Shown: positions 52,231 through 61,840 of the stretch, piece after piece | Layout of the letters: every line of letters begins with the position of its first letter | Numbering within the stretch: the first letter of the stretch is position 1 | Source: Rebecca billardiae RCC1528 | Taxonomy: Eukaryota; Haptophyta | DNA length: 64,000 nucleotides | Assembly: GCA_965240325.2 (NCBI GenBank) | Contig: OZ251224.1 | Coordinates: 372,001 to 436,000 of the forward strand | Direction: 5' to 3' | Made by a program: the position numbers and the translations under genes | Notes under the pieces: model-generated | Told to the model about the DNA's origin: nothing | What the model saw: the letters and a program-made list of their open reading frames with translations, nothing else | Databases searched by the model: none

Positions 52231-52850
52231 TACCGCCGGGTATTCCCGGCTTGTTTGCCCAGCATGAAGGGCCTCGGCCGCCTGGCGCTTGGAGGGTAGC
52301 GGCCGCCCGAAGCCCACGCTGAAACCGACCGGATCGCACCCGGCGGAGAGCTCAGGGCGGAGGCCCGCCCGCTGGCAGGGGCTTTGATAGGAACGGGCGT
52401 CGGGGCAAGGGGCTGCCCGGTCTGCCGTGGTGCAGGCAGCGACGAAAGACGCCTGCCGCTGAGCGACGAGGTCGCAAGAAGCGACAGCACGCGATGTGCA
52501 TATCGACCGCTGAGAGAATTAAGGGATGGCAAGCAAGCGATGTGCACATCGCAGACCGAAGATGAGACTGCAAGCAAGCGATGTGCATATCGCTGAAAGA
52601 TGAGACTGCAAGGAAAGCGATGTGCATATCGCTGAAAGATGAGATTGCAAGCAAGCGATGTGCATATCGCTGAAAGATGAGATTGCAAGCAAGCGATGTG
52701 CATATCGCTGAAAGATGAGATTGCAAGCAAGCGATGTGCATATCGCTGATGAAAGATGAGATTGCAGGAAAGCGATGCGCGGATCGCTGAACGGAGAAGG
52801 GGGCATGGCCGGGGGCGAGCCTGCGCGCCGTGCGGCGAGAACGCCCGGCG
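52231..52850. other. Spacer between RT and recombinase frames
   Basis: Contains an open but ATG-less extension of the recombinase frame (to about 52519) and the eight-copy palindromic array. Confidence 0.6.
52491..52787 (+). repeat. Eight-copy ~39-bp tandem array with imperfect palindromes
   Basis: The core GCGATGTGCATATCGC begins at 52491, 52537, 52578, 52617, 52655, 52693, 52731 and, degenerate, at 52772. Cores are joined by TGAAAGATGAGATTGCAAGC-type spacers; the spacing settles at 38-39 bp in the middle. The core is an imperfect palindrome (GCGAT...ATCGC). Confidence 0.9.
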
Positions 52851-54608
52851 TCAAAGGGCCAGCGCCGCTTCGCCCGCCAACCGAGGCTCGGCCGCGAGCG
52901 AGCAGAGCTCGAGCCACATGTCAGCCGACGTCTCCCGGCGCCGGCTGAGGGCGTCGGCGAGGCGGTTGCGAGCACCGGGTAGATGGCAGCACCAGAGCGT
53001 GATCGCGTGCTCCGCCACCAGCAGCGAGAGGCGGTGCAGGAGGCCATTGAGCAGCGCCGAGCCCGGCACACGCCACCGGCGCAGCCACCCGAGGGCCACC
53101 GTGCTGTCCGTGAAAAGGCGAACGTGGCAGCCAGCCAGGTACGGCGCCCACTCGATGGCAGCATGGAGGAGCATGTACAGCTCCATGTCTGCGATGTGCC
53201 TCAGCTCGCCCGACACGCGCAGCGACGCCAAGTCCTTGCGCAGCGCCCAGCCGTTGGAGCAGGCGGCGCCGCCGCCCGCCGCCTCCCAGGCGGCGTCGGT
53301 AGCAATCACCGGCGCGCCCACCGCCAGGCCCACCGGGCGGAACAGCCGCCGCCAGCCGGCACCCCGCTCGAGGAGCGCGGCGAAGAATGCGCACTCGCTG
53401 GGCAGCGCGGCGCCGAGCTGGGTCGAGAGACGGCCCTGCGCAAACGCCGACGGCGTGTGCGCGAGATCGACGAAGGGGCGAAGGAAGGCCCGGCACGACG
53501 GCTGGATCGTAGCCGCCCAGCCGAGGCAGCCAATGAGCTTCTGCAGCTCACGCTCGGAGGGCCGCGATGCCCGCAGCTCGGAGAGGAGCGCGGCGTACCG
53601 GGCGCGCTTCTCTGCCGGCAGCGAGACGGCATCGTTGGCGACGTCGACGTCAAAGCCCAGGACCACGGCGCGCTTGGCGGGCGCCACGAGCTTGCCCGGC
53701 TTGTCGGCCGGGTCGAGGCCCATGGCGGTCAGCGTGGCGCACAGCCGCTCGAACGCCGCCTCGAGATCGGCCTTGCGATCGCCCCACCCGAAGAAATCGT
53801 CGATGTACGAACCGAGGCTGAACGAGAGGAGGCCGGACCAACGCGCGACGAAGGCGTCGCGAACGGCGTCGGACAGGCGCACAAACCAGTAAGGAGAGGA
53901 TGCGAGACCGAAGGGAAGAGATGTGAAGAAGTAGTAGAACCCGCGCCAGAACACGCAGAGCAGGCTGTAGTCCTCCGGACGTACGGCCATCCGCGTGTAC
54001 GCGCGCGCGATGTCCACCTTGAACACGTAAGAGTCAGGCGTGAGGGAAGACAGCATGCGGTCGATGCGCTCGAAGGAGAAGGAAGGGGCGTGCACCCGCG
54101 GGTTCACGCCCGAGGCGGTCATGTCGACGATGAGGCGCCTGTCGGCGCCCCCATCTTTGGGCACCGAGCCCAGCGGGGACACGACCATGCGCGCGCGCGG
54201 GAAGGGGCGGTGCTGGAACGGGCCAGCCAAAACGCCGAGAGAGACGTACTCCGCGATGCGCGCGTCGACAAACTCGGGGAAAGCGCGCGCTGAAGGATGA
54301 TTGGGACGGAATGCGGCAGAAGGCTGGCCGGCGAAGAGCACGTCGACGCCGTCGCGCAGCTCGCGCGACAGGTCGACGCCCGCGCCGCCCAGCAGGAACG
54401 CAGACACTTGCTGGAAACGAAGTTGGAGCGCGGTCGGCGCGACTGGCAGGCTGGCGGCGAGGCCAGCCAGCATGCGCGAGCGCTGGCACATCTCGGCGGC
54501 TGTGATCGGCGGGCAGGTCACTGTAGGGGCCGCACCGGCAGCCCACGACACCGGCAGGTCGAGCGCATCGACGCCGGCGTTCTCGCCACCCGCCGCCGCC
54601 GCCGCCTC
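52851..54608 (-). CDS. Reverse transcriptase-RNase H of the retroelement
   Basis: About 585 codons, in the same frame as gag and directly after its TAG (54609-54611). RT motifs: MVVSPLGSVPKDGGADRRLI, VDIARAYTRMAV (first Asp), FTSLPFGLASSPYWF, SYIDDFFGW (YxDD catalytic pair) and VVLGFDVDVANDAVSLP. The connection and RNase H follow: VIATDAAWEAAGGG (Asp), DMELYMLLHAAIEW (Glu), VRLFTDSTVALGWL (Asp) and LPGARNRLADALSR (last Asp). All catalytic acids are present. It copies the element's RNA into DNA. No protease or DDE integrase is found. An ATG does not open the frame, so it may be expressed by readthrough from gag (inference) or from an internal start. Confidence 0.9.
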   Translation of the reverse strand, partial: EAAAAAGGENAGVDALDLPVSWAAGAAPTVTCPPITAAEMCQRSRMLAGLAASLPVAPTALQLRFQQVSAFLLGGAGVDLSRELRDGVDVLFAGQPSAAFRPNHPSARAFPEFVDARIAEYVSLGVLAGPFQHRPFPRARMVVSPLGSVPKDGGADRRLIVDMTASGVNPRVHAPSFSFERIDRMLSSLTPDSYVFKVDIARAYTRMAVRPEDYSLLCVFWRGFYYFFTSLPFGLASSPYWFVRLSDAVRDAFVARWSGLLSFSLGSYIDDFFGWGDRKADLEAAFERLCATLTAMGLDPADKPGKLVAPAKRAVVLGFDVDVANDAVSLPAEKRARYAALLSELRASRPSERELQKLIGCLGWAATIQPSCRAFLRPFVDLAHTPSAFAQGRLSTQLGAALPSECAFFAALLERGAGWRRLFRPVGLAVGAPVIATDAAWEAAGGGAACSNGWALRKDLASLRVSGELRHIADMELYMLLHAAIEWAPYLAGCHVRLFTDSTVALGWLRRWRVPGSALLNGLLHRLSLLVAEHAITLWCCHLPGARNRLADALSRRRETSADMWLELCSLAAEPRLAGEAALAL

Positions 54609-56022
54609 CTAGATGCGGCCCACCGCCGCCGGCCAGCCGTCGCCGGACAGCCCCACCGCGTGGGCCCCCGCGAGGTGATCGGGCGATGCGCAAATGGCAC
54701 ACCGCGGCGCGTGGAACTCGTCGAACTCGCCGGGGCCAAACGCCGTGCCGCCGCGGCCGATCGGGCATGACGCGACGGTGCAGCGCTCGCCAGTGAGCTG
54801 GAAGCGCTGGCAGGCGCGCGCCGCGTTCGCTTGCGCCTTGGTGAGCAGCGGTGCGCCCCCCGCGCCCACAAACTTCTGCAGCGACGGCGGGACGTAGTGG
54901 TCAGGCCGCGCGGTGCGCGGCGCAAAGCCCCCACCGCCGCCGGGCGGGAGCGCCCCGCCCCCGCCCCCCGCCGCTTCGAGCGCCGCGCCGCCGGCCCCAC
55001 CCAGCTCGGCGGGTGCGAGGCGAGGCCGCTGCAACGCCGCCCCCGCGTCGCGATCGCCCGCCGGCGCCGACCGCTTCAGCATAGGAGCGGCCGCGACCGC
55101 GGCGTTGGCCGCGCGCAGCGACGCCGACACCGCTTGCGCCGCCGTCAGCTCGGCGTTGAGCGCGCGCGCCTCGGCCGACGCGCTGTCGCGCAGGAAGAGG
55201 ATCGATGACGCGCGGCCCGAGCGCCGCTCCTCCGCCGCGGCGGCAACGAACGATTTGTTCACCACCGAGAGGAGGGACTCGGCGGGCATCAGGCCGCGCA
55301 GCTGCTCGAGCCACGACGAGAACTCGAGCGCCTCGGCCCGCATGGCCGGCGACCAATGAGAGGCTGGGGAGGGGTCATCTGGCGAGGCGGCCGGGACAAA
55401 CGTCGTCGTGAGGCAGCCCAGCAGCGCCTCGAGGGACTGGAAGGGCTGATCCTTCGGCTGCACCCCGCCGAGGAGACGCCCCCCGCGAGAGAACTCGCGA
55501 GCGAAGCGCTCCCCCAGGCCTGGAAATGCCTGGACCATATCGCGCAGGTTGTAGCTCGTGCAGAGCTGGCCAGACGAGTCGCGCACCACGAGCGCGCGGG
55601 GCGCGTCACGCGCCGGGTCCGCGACCACCCGGCGCGCCGGGCCGGCCCCCGACGACGCCCCCGCCTGCTCCGTCATCGCCTGCATGAGCGCCGCCACCGA
55701 CTGGGCCGAGAACCCGAGCCCGGCGGCGTGAGCGGGCGGCGCGGCGGTAGAGGCAGGGCCAGCAGCGCCCCCCGTCGCGCGGTCGGCCGCCGCCGCCGCC
55801 GTCCCCGCCGGTAGCGCGGTAAGGCCGGGGGCGAGAGCGTGCGCCGCGAGGCCCGCAAGCAGCGACGACGGCGCGGCCGCCGCCGCCGCGCCCGCCGCGT
55901 CCAGCGCGACCGAAACCCCGGGAGCAGCAGAAGCAGCCGCGAAATCAGTAGCGACGCCACCTCCCGCACCCGAGGAGGAATAAGCCGACGGCCCGCTCGC
56001 AGCCGACGAGGGTTGCGCCCGC
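54609..56022 (-). CDS. Gag-like protein of the retroelement
   Basis: The frame is open from a TAA near 56025 to the TAG at 54609-54611. The first ATG is near 55688 (MQAMTEQAG), giving about 359 residues; upstream sequence in frame is Ala/Gly/Pro-rich. Visible parts: TSYNLRDMVQAFPGLGERFA and FQSLEALLGCLTTTFVPAA (capsid-like helices), a Gly/Ala/Pro linker, then two cysteine/histidine clusters: CQRFQLTGERCTVASC and CAICASPDHLAGAH. The latter is placed like a nucleocapsid zinc knuckle. It presumably packages element RNA. The start is uncertain. Confidence 0.78.
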
Positions 56023-56812
56023 CCTTAGCCGAGGTCGCCACCGAGCGGGATACGGTCGGTCGACCGAAGGCGAAGTGCTGCTGAACAGCTGGGGCTATCA
56101 GCCCAGGCCCAGCCCCGCCTCTGGCTGCCGAAGAGCCGGGCCGGCCGCGGCACCGCATCGGGCTCGGCGGCGCTCAGAGGTAGAATCTACCGGTTCGGTA
56201 CAGGCGGGTCCGGCTGCCCGTATATTGCCCGCCCAGGAATCATACCGCTTTGCTTGGCGCGCACCCGACGCCCGGAGCTTGCTGCCCGCCCAGGCACGGT
56301 CCGGTCAGCCGCCCTAGCAGGTCAGCAGCGGTTAGCAGCATTGAGGAGCAGACGATCATGGCGGCGGGCTGGCCCAGTTATACCCCTATAACCGAACGGT
56401 TATAGAACAACGTTTCATCGCTCGTCACTCCGTAGCTCAGACGACTACTGTTGAGACTGAAATTCCCGCCCCCCCCGTCGCGCAGACGACTACTGTTGAG
56501 ACTGATTCCCGGCCACCCCGTCGCGCGGCCTGCCGCCGCAGGCGCAAGGTCGTGCGCACATGGTCCTAGCAGCATGAGGCAGAGGCGTCTTTCCGGGCCT
56601 CCGCAGGATCAGGATGCCGCCCGGATCGCCGTCCTGTCGTCGTGATGGCGCGCGAACGTCCGCAAGATGATGGCCCCATCCACGTCGCCGCGTCGCGTGA
56701 TCGTTTGTGCGAGCGCACGAGGTGACCAGTCCAGCAGCCAGGCCCAGAGGTGAGAGGCGTGCAGCGCGCTCACGTGCGCGCCGCTAGGCAGCCAGCAGCG
56801 GGGCTGCGCGGC
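56023..56812. other. Element 5' flank / intergenic
   Basis: Includes a 20-bp palindrome CTATAACCGAACGGTTATAG (56386-56405). It also has a 45-bp direct duplication starting CAGACGACTACTGTTGAGAC at 56438 and 56483, perhaps the promoter or terminal region of the retroelement. Confidence 0.5.
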
Positions 56813-59582
56813 CTAGTTGACAATCTGGAAGCGGAAGCGCGAGGCACCGATGGCGAGCACGTCGCCGTCGCGCAGCACGGCGCTCTCCTTGGCGCTGAGC
56901 TGCCAGTCGTTGACCGCGGTGCCGTACGTGCTGCCGTCGTCACACGCGTGCAGCTTGCCGCCCTTCGACTCGATGCGCATATGCCGGCGCGAGATCTGCC
57001 GGCCGGGCGGCGGAGAGGGCGCGGCGGTGCTGGCGCGTGAGGGCGCGGCGGCGCGCGAGGGACGGCGCGCGCGCGCGCGCGAGGCACGACGCGCGCGCTC
57101 ACCTGATCGTCCAGGTTGAGCACAACATCGCACGCGGACGATCGGCCGATCAGCACGCTCGAGCTGCCGGCGGGCAGCCGAAAGACGGGCAGCGAGGTCG
57201 ATCCCAGGTACGGCCCGTCGAGCGGGACGAGCCGGCCAGAGCCGCCCGCGACGGGCGGCACGGCCGATGCGGCCGCCACCGGCGGTGCCGCCGCCGTGTG
57301 TGGCCGGCTGGGCCCCGCGTTGGCCGCGTGCCCGGGCACGCGTGGCAGCGAGGGCGAGTCCTTCCACTCGCCAGAGCCGCCGCGCCTGCGGGGGCGGGAG
57401 GGGCCGGCGCGCGGGGGCGGCGTGAGGCGGCGGCGGCGCACACCGCGCGCGGGCCGCATGCACCGCGCGCACCGGTGTCTCTTCTGCAGCTCGGGCCGGC
57501 CGAACACTTCGCCCAGGTCGCAGGTGAGCTGGCGCGTGAGCGGGAAGAAGACCTCATCCGGGTCTGAGCTCTGCGCACGCGCACGCACGCACACGCACGC
57601 GCACGCACGCACGCACGCACGCACGCACACACGGGGGCGGAGGGAGGGCGCACAGGGGGACGGAGGCGGTGAGCGGGGCGAGCGGGTGCGCGCGCGCACG
57701 GCGCCCGCGCCGCGCCCGCGCCGCGCCCGCGCCGCGCCCGGCCGAGCGCGCGCGCTGCGTGCCTGCTGCCTGTGGAGCGCCGCCTCGAGCAGCGCGGGCT
57801 CGAGCCACGGCGCGTGCCGGTCGCAGTGGGCGTCGAGGTTCGTGGCCTTCTCGACCGCGCGCGCGGTCGCGGCCGGCTGCTCTGCCGTCGGCGGCTTGGA
57901 GGCGTGCGCCGCGGCGGCGTGGTTCGACGGGCCGAGAGGGTTCGCGCCCTTGCCCGCGCCACCGCCGCCCGACGGCGGAGCGGGCGCCGCGAGCTTTGCG
58001 GCGGGCCGCGGGTCGGCGCGCGCCACCTGCGGAGGGTTGGGCGGCGCCGAGGCCTCCGGCTGGTCGTGCTTCTTCATGATCTCTTCGAAGCGCTGCTTCA
58101 TGCGCTGCAGCTCGTGCACGTCGAAGCCGAGGCCGCCCGCGCCGCCGCCCGCGCCGCCGCCCGCGCCAGTGTTGGTCGCCGTGGCCGCCGTGGCCGTCGA
58201 CGTCACCGTCGATGTGGCCGAGCTACTGCCCGCGCCCGCGCCCGCACTCGCGCCCGAAGTGGCGTCGGCCGCGGCGCGCAGCGACGACGGCGGCTCGGGC
58301 TGCGGCTTGGGCAGGCTCGCTACTTCGGCGGCCGCGGCCTCCTTGGCGGCGATGGCGGTGGCGAGCTTGCTCGCACTCAGCTCCAACGCCGCGCCGCCGC
58401 GCTTGGACGCGGACGCGGGCGCGGGCGCGAGCGCCTGCGGCGGCGGGTGCGCCGCCGCGGCCGGCAGCGGCCGTGCGACCGGCGCGGCGCTCACGCCCAT
58501 CACCGCGGCGTTGTCCGCCGCGGCACGCGCCGCGGCGGCCTCCACCGCCTCGCGCGCCTCGAGCCCGTCCAGCTGCACGCGCACGCCCGCCAGCGCCTCG
58601 AGCGCGCCGCCCAGCCTCGCGTCGATGCTCTCGGCCAGCCCGCGCGCCTGCGCCTCATAGAACGCCTTCACAAAGTGCGCTGGCTCGGCGTATGCGGCCT
58701 CGTCCGCGTCGAGCGCGGCGGCGCGCTCCATCTGCTCGTCGACGGCGACGAAGGGCACGGCGAGCGGGCCGTCCGCCTGCACGCGCTTCAGCAGCGAGCA
58801 CAGCAGCTTGTTGCCCTCGGCGAGCTGGGCGGAGCGGCCCGCGAGCCGGACGCGGCCTGCCTCTGCCGTGCGCTGCTGCTGCTCCAGCTGCGCGCGCGCG
58901 CGCTCCAAGCGCTGGTTCTCGGCCTCGGCGGCGCGCAGCGCCAGCCGGGCCTGCTCCTCGCGCTGCTTCGCCTCGAGCAGCTCGGCTGCCGCCCACGGGC
59001 GCAGCGCATCGCGGCGCGGGCGAGGGGGCGGCCGCAATCGTCAGCGCAGGACGCGCGCGCGCATCGCGCATGTGCGGGCGGCGCACACCTCCCAGCCGGG
59101 CCTGCACCTCGGCCGCGGCCGCGCTGTCAAGCGGTGGTGGCGGTGGCTGCGGCATGTGCAGCTCCACCTCCACGGCGCGTGGCTCAGGCTCCTGCGTGCG
59201 TGCCAGGACGCGCGCGGCAGGGCGGATGCAGGGTGGTGTCGTGAGGGCGCAGCGCCGCCGCGCCGGCTCGGCAGCTCGGGTGCGCGTCACCTCGCACCCA
59301 CGCGCGATGCGCCCTGTCGCCCGACAGGGCGCGCGCATGAACGATGCGCCGTACCGATGGCCCAGCCGGCGCCGACGCCCCCGCACCACCCGCAGGCAGC
59401 GGCGCGGCCGACGAGCTCGCAGCCCCGGCCGCCGCTGCCTGCGGCACGTCCACGTCGGCGAACCTGTCAGTCGAGGGCGGCGCGCTCACGTCGATGTCGC
59501 TGTAGTCGAGTACGCGCGCGACAGGTCGCTTCGTAGAGCTCAGGCGCGGCGAGTTGCCCGCGAGCGTGCCCAAGGGCCGCAT
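56813..59582 (-). CDS. FHA-domain coiled-coil protein, six exons
   Basis: Exons 59298-59582, 59089-59191, 57763-58985, 57473-57570, 57103-57385 and 56813-56995, 724 residues; phases fit throughout. Exon 3 begins with coiled coil (AKQREEQARLALRAAEAEN; RLERARAQLEQQQRTAEAG) and continues through long Ala/Pro/Gly-rich stretches. Exon 4 encodes SSDPDEVFFPLTRQLTCDLG. The FHA domain spans exons 5-6: VLIGRSSACDVVLNLDDQ, then ISRRHMRIESKGGKLHACDD, GSTYGTAVNDWQL and RDGDVLAIGASRFRFQIVN. GRS, SRRH and the TYGTxVN turn are the phosphothreonine-binding residues, so it should bind a phosphorylated partner. The donor of intron 3 reads GCACGC, an apparent GC-AG intron. Function beyond phospho-binding is unknown. 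Confidence 0.82.
57580..57632 (+). repeat. (GCAC)n microsatellite in an FHA-gene intron
   Basis: Runs of GCACGCACGCAC inside the proposed GC-AG intron. Confidence 0.85.
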
Positions 59583-59795
59583 CGCGCTGCCCGCACAAAC
59601 CAACCGCCCTGCTGCCGGGCAATTCAAACACGTCGAACGTGGGAGCTCGCGCAGCTCCGCCGCCGTCGAGTCCCGCTAAACCACCCGAGACCTCCCGGAC
59701 CGGCCCTTTCAAAACGGCAGCAGCGGAACTTTCCCGACTCTCCAACTCTCCAACGTAGCCGGGCGAGGGGGGGCACTCGCGCACAGCAAACGGCA

Positions 59796-61840
59796 ATGGC
59801 TGGCCACGCCGCGAGCGCCCGCGCGCTGCCGGCGGACACGATCCGCCAGACGCTCGCGCCGCACGTCCTGCCCGGGCTGCTGCGGCTGCTGCAGCTCGGC
59901 CGGATTCTCGTCCACGCCCTCCGCGAGCGCATCCGCCGCCGTCCCCTCCTCGCCCTGCTCGCGTCGCACGCGGCCAGCGGCGCGCTGCTCGCGGCGCTCG
60001 TGCGCGCCGTGTCGCGCACGCGGCCGCGACTCGAGCTCGCGTCGGTCGGCCGCGCCGCCAGCGCCCTTCGCGTGGGCACGGCCCCCTCCCCGCCCGCCGG
60101 CGGCCCCGCGGCCAAGCGCGTCAAGCCCAAGATGCGCGCCAAGATCGAGAAGATGGTCGTGCACAAGGGCGGCGCCGAGCCCACGCGCGCGCTGCCGGCG
60201 CGCGGCGCGGCGGACGCGGATGTGCTCGGGCGCCTCGCGCGCTGGTCGGCGGAGGAGCGCACGTGGCGCGACGGCCGGCTCTCGGGCACCGTGTACGGCG
60301 GCGACGAGCGCGTCACCGAGCTCGCGGCGGGCGCGATGCGCGCGTACGCACACGCCAACCCGCTGCGGCCCGACGCGTTCCCGTCCGTGCGCCGGATGGA
60401 GGCGGAGGTGGTGTCGATGGTGAACGGCTGCTTCAACGGGCCGGAGGAGGCGTGCGGGACGATGGCGTCCGGCGGCACCGAGGCCATCCTCCTCGCGTGC
60501 AAGGCCTACCGCGACCACGCGCGCGCGACGCGCGGCGTGACCGAGCCGAGCATCGTGCTGCCGTGCAGCGCGCACGCCGCCTTCCTCAAGGCGGCGCACG
60601 TGCTGCGCATGCGCTGCGTGCGCGTGCCCGTCGACCGCGAGACGTTCCGCGCGGACGTGGGCGCGATGGCCCGCGCGATCGACGACTCCACCGTGCTGCT
60701 CGTCGGCTCCGCGCCGTGCTACCCGCAGGGCGTCGTCGACCCGATCGTGGAGCTGGCCGTGCTCGCGCGGGAGCACGGCGTCGGGCTGCACGTGGACTGC
60801 GCGCTCGGCTCGCTGCTCGTCGCGCTGATGCCGCGCATGGGGCGGGCGCTGCCGCCGTGCGACTTCCAGGTGGAAGGGGTCACCTCGATCTCGTGCGGGC
60901 TGCACACGTACGGCTTCGCGCCGCAGGGCTGCGCGGTGGCGCTCTACTCGAACGAAGAGCTGCGGTGTGCAAGCGCGAGCGCGAGCGCGAGCGCGAGCGC
61001 GACACGGCTGGCGCGCGCACCGCGCGCCTGCGGCCTGGGCGGGCGCGCGCGCGCGCGCGCGGCGGGGCGCGCGCGGCCGAGCGCGCGGGTATGGGCTCAT
61101 GCGCGCGCGCCCCTCCGCACCGCGCGCGCCCGCGCGCGCCCGCGTGCGCCCCCGCTCGGCGCAGCCACCACCAGTACTTTGTCGCGTCCGATTGGGCGGG
61201 CGGCATCTATGCCACGCCGACGCTCGCGGGCAGCCGCTCGGGCGCGCTCGTCGCGGGCGCGTGGGCGGTGTTGGTCGGCATGGGCGAGGACGGGTACACG
61301 CGCGCGTTCGAGCAGATCCTGCACGCGGCGGGCACGATCGCGCGCGGCGTCGAGGGCGTGCGCGGCCTGCGCCTCCTCGGCCGCCCGGACGCGTCGGTCG
61401 TGTGCTTTGGCGCCGCCTCCTCCAAGGGCGACCGGCACGTGGACATGTTCGCGCTCGGTGAGGCGATGGGGGCGAAGGGGTGGGCGCTGGGCGCGCTGCA
61501 GCACCCGCCCGCGCTGCACGTGTGCGTCGGCCTCGCGCACGCCGCGGAGGGCGTCGCCGAGCGCTTCGTCGCGGACCTCCGCACCGTCGTCGACAGCGTC
61601 GAGACCGCGCCACCATCCGAGCTGAGCGCCGGCCGGCTCGCGGGCGGCGCGCTGCACGCCAGCCGCGCGGGCGTCCACGCTGAGCGCGACCCGGTGCCCG
61701 AGGACGCGGAGCTCGCCGCGGAGCTGGCGTGCTGCTTTGTGGACGCGCTGTACAAGGTGAGCAAGCCCGCGCCACCGAGCTCGCCGGCGGAGCCCGAGCC
61801 CAGCGCCATGGCTGTGGACTCCGCTGAGGACAAGCCCTGA
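59796..61840 (+). CDS. Sphingosine-1-phosphate lyase homologue lacking the PLP lysine
   Basis: Exons 59796-60964 and 61165-61840, intron 200 nt (GTGTGC...GCGCAG), phase 2, 614 residues. Family motifs: GRLSGTVYGGDERVTELA, SVRRMEAEVVSMVNGCFNG, GTMASGGTEAILLACKAYRD, CSAHAAFLKAAHVLRMR and GLHVDCALGSLLVALM (Asp for the PLP ring nitrogen). After the junction: QYFVASDWAGGIYATPTLAG and GMGEDGYTRAFEQIL. The block VTSISCGLHTYGFAPQG aligns with the family's Schiff-base site, normally DTHKYG. Here the Lys is Thr (residue about 371), so PLP cannot be bound covalently and lyase activity is doubtful. An N-terminal hydrophobic segment (LLALLASHAASGALLAALV) would anchor it in the ER as in other lyases. The intact frame argues for a retained non-catalytic role. 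Head-to-head with the FHA gene (213 bp). Confidence 0.88.

Larger units (their letters stand above)
50941..56600 (-). mobile_element. Tyrosine-recombinase (DIRS/Ngaro-like) retrotransposon
   Basis: Three frames on the minus strand in order gag (to 54609), RT-RNase H (to 52851) and tyrosine recombinase (to 51277). This RT plus tyrosine recombinase without integrase or protease defines the DIRS order. Boundaries are approximate because no inverted terminal or split direct repeats could be identified by eye. Short repeats near the edges (51124-51161; 56386-56405; 56438 and 56483) may belong to the termini. All three frames are intact apart from one in-frame amber codon, so the copy is young or under constraint. 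Confidence 0.85.

Noticed and set aside
52352-53164. Minus-strand frame rich in QSHLSAICTS repeats
   Set aside because: It is the 39-bp palindromic array translated in an arbitrary frame, and it overlaps the RNase H end in another phase.
58212-59795. Extension of the lyase frame upstream of 59796 through the FHA gene
   Set aside because: It is antisense to well-supported FHA-gene exons and Arg/Pro/Ala-rich; the lyase has a good ATG at 59796.
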